Assembly (NCBI RefSeq): GCF_900111775.1
Contig: NZ_FOJJ01000037.1
Location: 186,001-250,000 of the forward strand
Length of the DNA stretch: 64,000 nt
Origin: Desulfuromonas acetexigens
GTDB lineage: Bacteria; Desulfobacterota; Desulfuromonadia; Desulfuromonadales; Trichloromonadaceae
Direction: 5' to 3'
Positions 60,717-64,000 of the stretch are shown piece after piece. How positions within the stretch are numbered: the first letter of the stretch is position 1; each line of letters starts with the position of its first letter. The translations under genes and the position numbers were made by a program. The notes under the pieces are model-generated. The model was not told the origin of the DNA, searched no databases, and saw only the letters and a list, made by a program, of their open reading frames with translations.

Positions 60717-62630
60717 CTACCAGTAATGGTTCCAGAATAAAAGGGCCGCCGATTCCCAGTGGCCCAAATCAAGTCGCCGAGAGAATTCAAGGCGCAAGCT
60801 GTGATCGCGATCCAGTCGATAGTTCTGGTCAAAAGCGACAAGGGTGGATTCATGACGATCCCCCAACGGGTAGTCCAAAAAACGGATGCGCCCATGCCCA
60901 CGCCAGGCCCCCCACCGCATAAGCAGACCGGCGCTTCCCCCAACCCCCATCCCGTACCCTTCCTCCAAGCCCCTGCCGACCCGCAGTTCGCTCTCCATCA
61001 GCACGTAGCCGGTGAATGAGCTGAAGCGTGCGGCGTATCCGGCCCCCGGATTGAAATGAAACGCTAATCGATCCTCACCTTCATCGCTCCAAACCTGCTG
61101 GGCCCCCACTCGGACCTGCCAGGAAATCGGCTTATGCCAGGGCGTCACTGGGGTCAGCGAGCGCAGATCGACCAGGTCTAGCCTTTCCAGCCGGAGGCGT
61201 TCATTTTCGTGAAGGTAACGCACGGCAACCTGTCCCAGAACGATCTGCGCGCCGGAGAGATAACCGGCCTCGTCATCGAGAAGATCGTGGTAGACGGGAC
61301 GATAGCGGATTTCCTGAACCCATTCCCCGGCGGCATAACCCACACCCAGAGACAACCGCGAGGGTCCGTGCCCATGATCAGGACGTACGGGGTGCTTGCT
61401 CTCTTCTTCGGTATCTTCACTCCGGCCCAACCGGCTACGGGCCGTAAGCAGCTGCAGAACGCGTGTACGGTATGTGGGCAAGTCGATGCGCTGGGAAAGA
61501 AAGTCCTGTTCCACGGCCCGTGCTGCAACCTGGAGAATCCGCCGGTGCGCATTTGTATCCGGGACCGACTGATCGAGTTCATCCGTGGGAAGAGCCCCCG
61601 TCGCCAGGGAGCGCGCAACAAGGAGATCCTCCGTTGACAGCGACGCCATCTCCTGCTGCAGCAAGGTCGCCAGGGAAGGGCGAAACCACGCCTCGTCGAG
61701 CAGGCCTTCCCGATCCAGCCAGCGGATGGTATCGACCGGCAAAACCCACAAGGGCTTGGTATCCGTCAGCCGCAGGGACGGGCGCGCGGCCTCCAGAAGA
61801 AACAACAGATTGTAGGAACAGTTTTCGTCGAAAAAAAAATAATCGGAATAGATATCTCGCAACTCCCAGAGATGCAGGAACATCCGCCGCGTCTCCTCGG
61901 GCGTCAGGTTCAAGGGATACTCCCAGATATCCCGCCGTTCCAGGCCACTGTATTCCTTGAGTTTTTCATAATAGGGCAAAAGCGAGAAATAGCCTCGATA
62001 AAGACCGGTCAAGCCCTTGACGGCATAAGTAAAACCATTGCTTTCATCGGTAAACGCCGAGTAATTGGCGGCATGGGCCAAAAGCTTGCTCTCGTGAGGT
62101 CCGGAGAAATTGAGCAGGGTATGACCGAACATCGAAGCCGGACTGTTCGGATAACTCCCCGGGAAGACCAGGGTCGCGCGTCGCGGTGCGATCCGCTCGA
62201 GGGCCGGGCCGAGATCGGAACAGTCGGCGAAGGACAGGTCGGCTGTCACGCCCAGCTCTTGAGCCAGCCACTCATAACGAGCAGGGAAACGGCAACGAGT
62301 GATATTTCGCCTCTCTTCATCCTTCCCGAACAAGGCTTGAATCGTTGCTTCCAGTTCCGCCGCGGGATCCGTTTTACCGTCGGACGCCAGAAAAAAGTCC
62401 GGGTCATCGACCGGACTGACCAACCCCCGCGAACCTTGCTGATAATGCAACAGCACTTGCCAGTAACGCTGCTCGTGGAGCTGTCGATCTTGCGCTTGGC
62501 GGAGCAAGCGCGAGAAATCACTCACTTCGGCCCACACTTCCCCCCCAGAGACCAGCAGACAAAAAACGAGGCACAAGGCCCACCAGGGGGCCTTGTGCCT
62601 CGTATGCTGTTGTTTGCCACCGAAGAGCAA
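60717..62630 (-). CDS. DUF4105 (Lnb N-terminal-type) protein with C-terminal beta-barrel-like region
   Basis: 637 residues. Signal peptide: HKAPWWALCLVFCLLVSGGEVWA with a likely cut after VWA. DUF4105 region (about 110-330): FPGSYPNSPASMFGHTLLNFSG, YAVKGLTGLYRGYFSLLPYYEKLKEYSGLERRDIWEYPLNLTPEE and YFFFDENCSYNLLFLLE. The last 200 residues alternate like an outer-membrane barrel and end in aromatic W. No ATG is available; TTG at 62630 is assumed, so the start is uncertain. An intrinsic-terminator hairpin covers the signal-peptide codons. Follows the DUF3015 gene by 8 bases. Function unknown. Confidence 0.8.
   Translation of the reverse strand: MLFGGKQQHTRHKAPWWALCLVFCLLVSGGEVWAEVSDFSRLLRQAQDRQLHEQRYWQVLLHYQQGSRGLVSPVDDPDFFLASDGKTDPAAELEATIQALFGKDEERRNITRCRFPARYEWLAQELGVTADLSFADCSDLGPALERIAPRRATLVFPGSYPNSPASMFGHTLLNFSGPHESKLLAHAANYSAFTDESNGFTYAVKGLTGLYRGYFSLLPYYEKLKEYSGLERRDIWEYPLNLTPEETRRMFLHLWELRDIYSDYFFFDENCSYNLLFLLEAARPSLRLTDTKPLWVLPVDTIRWLDREGLLDEAWFRPSLATLLQQEMASLSTEDLLVARSLATGALPTDELDQSVPDTNAHRRILQVAARAVEQDFLSQRIDLPTYRTRVLQLLTARSRLGRSEDTEEESKHPVRPDHGHGPSRLSLGVGYAAGEWVQEIRYRPVYHDLLDDEAGYLSGAQIVLGQVAVRYLHENERLRLERLDLVDLRSLTPVTPWHKPISWQVRVGAQQVWSDEGEDRLAFHFNPGAGYAARFSSFTGYVLMESELRVGRGLEEGYGMGVGGSAGLLMRWGAWRGHGRIRFLDYPLGDRHESTLVAFDQNYRLDRDHSLRLEFSRRLDLGHWESAALLFWNHYW
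62561..62602 (-). terminator. Intrinsic terminator/attenuator inside the DUF4105 signal-peptide codons
   Basis: Minus strand: a perfect 15-bp stem CGAGGCACAAGGCCC/GGGCCTTGTGCCTCG (62602-62588 and 62581-62567) with a 6-base loop, followed by T6. It comes 37 bases after the DUF3015 stop. Textbook terminator, but it lies within the next open frame. Confidence 0.85.
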
Positions 62631-62638
62631 GGAGGATA

Positions 62639-63109
62639 CTAACCAGCGATCATACGGATACGATCCAGAACCAGTTCGGGACTTTCTGCACCGGTGACGA
62701 AAATTTCGCCGAAAGAAGCCTGCAACTTACCGGAGAAGAAGACTCTTTGCCCCTGGGGAACGGCCATGAGTTCCGCCAGGGTTTCAAGGTGCTCGCCCTC
62801 GCCGAAGGCCATATCCTGGGCAAGACCATCGAGATTGTCGCGCACATAGGCGAAAAGCTGGTCATCCGAGCCAATGTTCTCGGGCTGTTCGCAGCCCAGG
62901 GTCCCGGAAGTGATGCCGAAGGTCTGACTCCCGAGAAAGCCGTTGGTACTTACCTGCATCGTCTGAGAAAGAATCGAACCATCCGCGCGATCTCCCCACA
63001 ACAGTGTCCCCAGACCGCACCCGCAATTAGACCTGGCCTGACCGGCCCAGGCACCGCCCGTTACCAGCATGAGGGCAACGAGACTTCCCAGAAAAATTCT
63101 GATTTTCAT
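62639..63109 (-). CDS. DUF3015 family secreted protein
   Basis: 156 residues. Signal peptide MKIRIFLGSLVALMLVTGGAWAGQA; then SNCGCGLGTLLWGD, STNGFLGSQTFGITSGTLGCEQP and a helical end. DUF3015 proteins are periplasmic or outer-membrane, with unknown function and often next to DUF4105 genes. GGGAG precedes ATG 63109. Two Cys pairs suggest a disulfide. Confidence 0.88.
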   Translation of the reverse strand: MKIRIFLGSLVALMLVTGGAWAGQARSNCGCGLGTLLWGDRADGSILSQTMQVSTNGFLGSQTFGITSGTLGCEQPENIGSDDQLFAYVRDNLDGLAQDMAFGEGEHLETLAELMAVPQGQRVFFSGKLQASFGEIFVTGAESPELVLDRIRMIAG

Positions 63110-63236
63110 TGATTTCTCCCTTTTGCGACATTTGAACGGAAAATGCATGAAGCTTTGAGCGAATGGACTGTTTCTAACGTGTAGCCAGGGGGAAAGTCAA
63201 GGATTGTATACACTCCGCCGACAGCGCCCGGCTCTG

Positions 63237-63278
63237 AACAAAAAGGAAAGCGGCGAAGCTTTAACACTCCGCCGCTTT
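63237..63278 (-). terminator. Rho-independent terminator of the CheX-domain gene
   Basis: A 9-bp stem AAAGCGGCG/CGCCGCTTT with a 14-base loop, followed on the minus strand by a T-rich run. Confidence 0.82.
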
Positions 63279-63304
63279 TCGGGTCAACTCGCCTATGGCC
63301 AAAT

Positions 63305-64000
63305 TCAGCCGTGGATAAAAAGGGCCAGACAAATCGGATCGCCATCCGCCACATGAATGGGGAAGGTCAGAATTCTTTCTCCCGCGACGGCGGCCAAGGG
63401 ACCGGCCGAGGCGAAGTGGGTGTAGGGAGGATCAATCTCGAAAGAAACCCCCAGTTGGGCCGCCTTGGCGGCGATATTGCCGCAGACGATATTAACGAAC
63501 TCCAGCACTGTATCGTTGAGCACTTCCTCCGATTCGCCGTCGACGGAGTCCTCCTTGAGAATCGCCTTGGCGATGGCAAGTCGTGTCGCCTCGGTGACCC
63601 CCAGGGCGTAGCGCCCCTGGACCGTCCCCTTGAAGGGCATGACCGCCACCAGAAATACCGGACCCAGCGTGTCGGAAATTTGACTTACGCTGGGGCGCGT
63701 CGACAGCCCCGCCACCCGCAAGAGCAGCTTGAAGGTCAAATCGGCGCAGATTTCCCACACCTGGGGATGGGGAAGCCCGGCAGGGACGACGATACGATCA
63801 ACGACATAGGGAGCCTGGTCTTCCTTGAAGGCGTCAAGATAGTGCTTCAGTTCCTCGGAACTCAAGGCGCCGATGCGCACCAGCGCTTCGCCGATATACA
63901 GATGGTTGTTTTTCTGGCGGATCAGCACCTGATTGACCTGCTCTTCGGTCAAAATACCGAGCTTGATCGCCATATCCCCGAACTTGAGATCCTCAAGGCG
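63305..64000 (-). CDS. CheX-domain protein, N-terminus beyond the window
   Basis: At least 231 residues; the frame stays open to base 64000. The start shown (FGDMAIKLGILTEEQVNQVLIRQKNNHLYIGEALVRIGALSSEELKHYLDAF) is like the N-terminal domain of MshE-type proteins, followed by a CheX-like phosphatase domain (about 100-225: VLNDTVLEFVNIVCGNIAAKAAQLGVSFEIDPPYTHF). CheX dephosphorylates CheY; divergent forms such as this may act on other receivers. The ATG at 63973 is probably internal. Confidence 0.8.
   Translation of the reverse strand, partial: RLEDLKFGDMAIKLGILTEEQVNQVLIRQKNNHLYIGEALVRIGALSSEELKHYLDAFKEDQAPYVVDRIVVPAGLPHPQVWEICADLTFKLLLRVAGLSTRPSVSQISDTLGPVFLVAVMPFKGTVQGRYALGVTEATRLAIAKAILKEDSVDGESEEVLNDTVLEFVNIVCGNIAAKAAQLGVSFEIDPPYTHFASAGPLAAVAGERILTFPIHVADGDPICLALFIHG

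Overview
The window reads as chromosomal DNA from a GC-rich anaerobic or facultative deltaproteobacterium of the Desulfuromonadia (Geobacter/Desulfuromonas/Pelobacter-like). This is inferred from gene content: a 14-gene nuo operon whose NuoF carries extra ferredoxin clusters, MglA/MglB-type GTPase genes, a DcuB-type dicarboxylate carrier under a sigma-54 two-component system, NifX/DUF5320/MinD-ferredoxin genes, hemerythrin and a CheX-domain protein. No rRNA, CRISPR or prophage was seen. One tRNA gene (Asn) is present.

Layout. 1-3.6 kb: end of an aryl-polyene/fatty-acid-like cluster (MMPL exporter, DUF3261 lipoprotein, hotdog dehydratase, thioesterase, ketosynthase and a ketosynthase-like partner without active-site Cys). 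3.7-9.5 kb: a PAS/sigma-54 activator, a candidate activator site, a textbook -24/-12 promoter, then NifX-like, DUF5320, NifX, MinD-ferredoxin, radical SAM and a second MinD-ferredoxin gene. This is probably an iron-sulfur or metallocofactor system of unknown product. 10-13.6 kb: CoA-disulfide reductase-rhodanese, MetF and DUF89. 13.7-15.8 kb (minus): MFS transporter and a PIN toxin-antitoxin pair. 16.1-20.9 kb: periplasmic-binding-domain histidine kinase, NtrC-family regulator, three ATAACC-N3-GGTTAT sites, a sigma-54 promoter and the DcuB-type carrier. 21.1-24.6 kb: two more toxin-antitoxin pairs, an AT-rich orphan gene and an intact IS5-like element. 24.7-30.7 kb: methyltransferase, U32 protein, GIDE-domain protein, LemA and Dabb protein. 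30.8-39.4 kb (minus): aldehyde dehydrogenase, a frameshifted upp, and a type I restriction-modification island (hsdM-hsdS-two cargo ORFs-hsdR) abutting tRNA-Asn. 39.5-44.3 kb (minus): mglA, mglB, recQ, hemerythrin, UbiD family. 44.4-60.4 kb (minus): nuoA-N with a TPR/zinc-ribbon gene between nuoG and nuoH. 60.7-64 kb (minus): DUF4105 and DUF3015 envelope proteins and a CheX-domain protein cut by the window edge.

Most noteworthy: (i) two self-contained sigma-54 circuits whose activator gene, binding sites and -24/-12 promoter can all be read here; (ii) three copies of the hsdR start sequence, each marking a junction where cargo seems to have been inserted between hsdS and hsdR; (iii) an array of CxxCGxxPCxC repeats inside HsdR; (iv) an intrinsic-terminator hairpin lying inside the signal-peptide codons of the DUF4105 gene; (v) two small frameshifts in upp; (vi) a toxin-first higBA-like pair with a promoter that predicts a leaderless mRNA. 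All functions are inferred from protein motifs and neighbourhood; no database search was possible.
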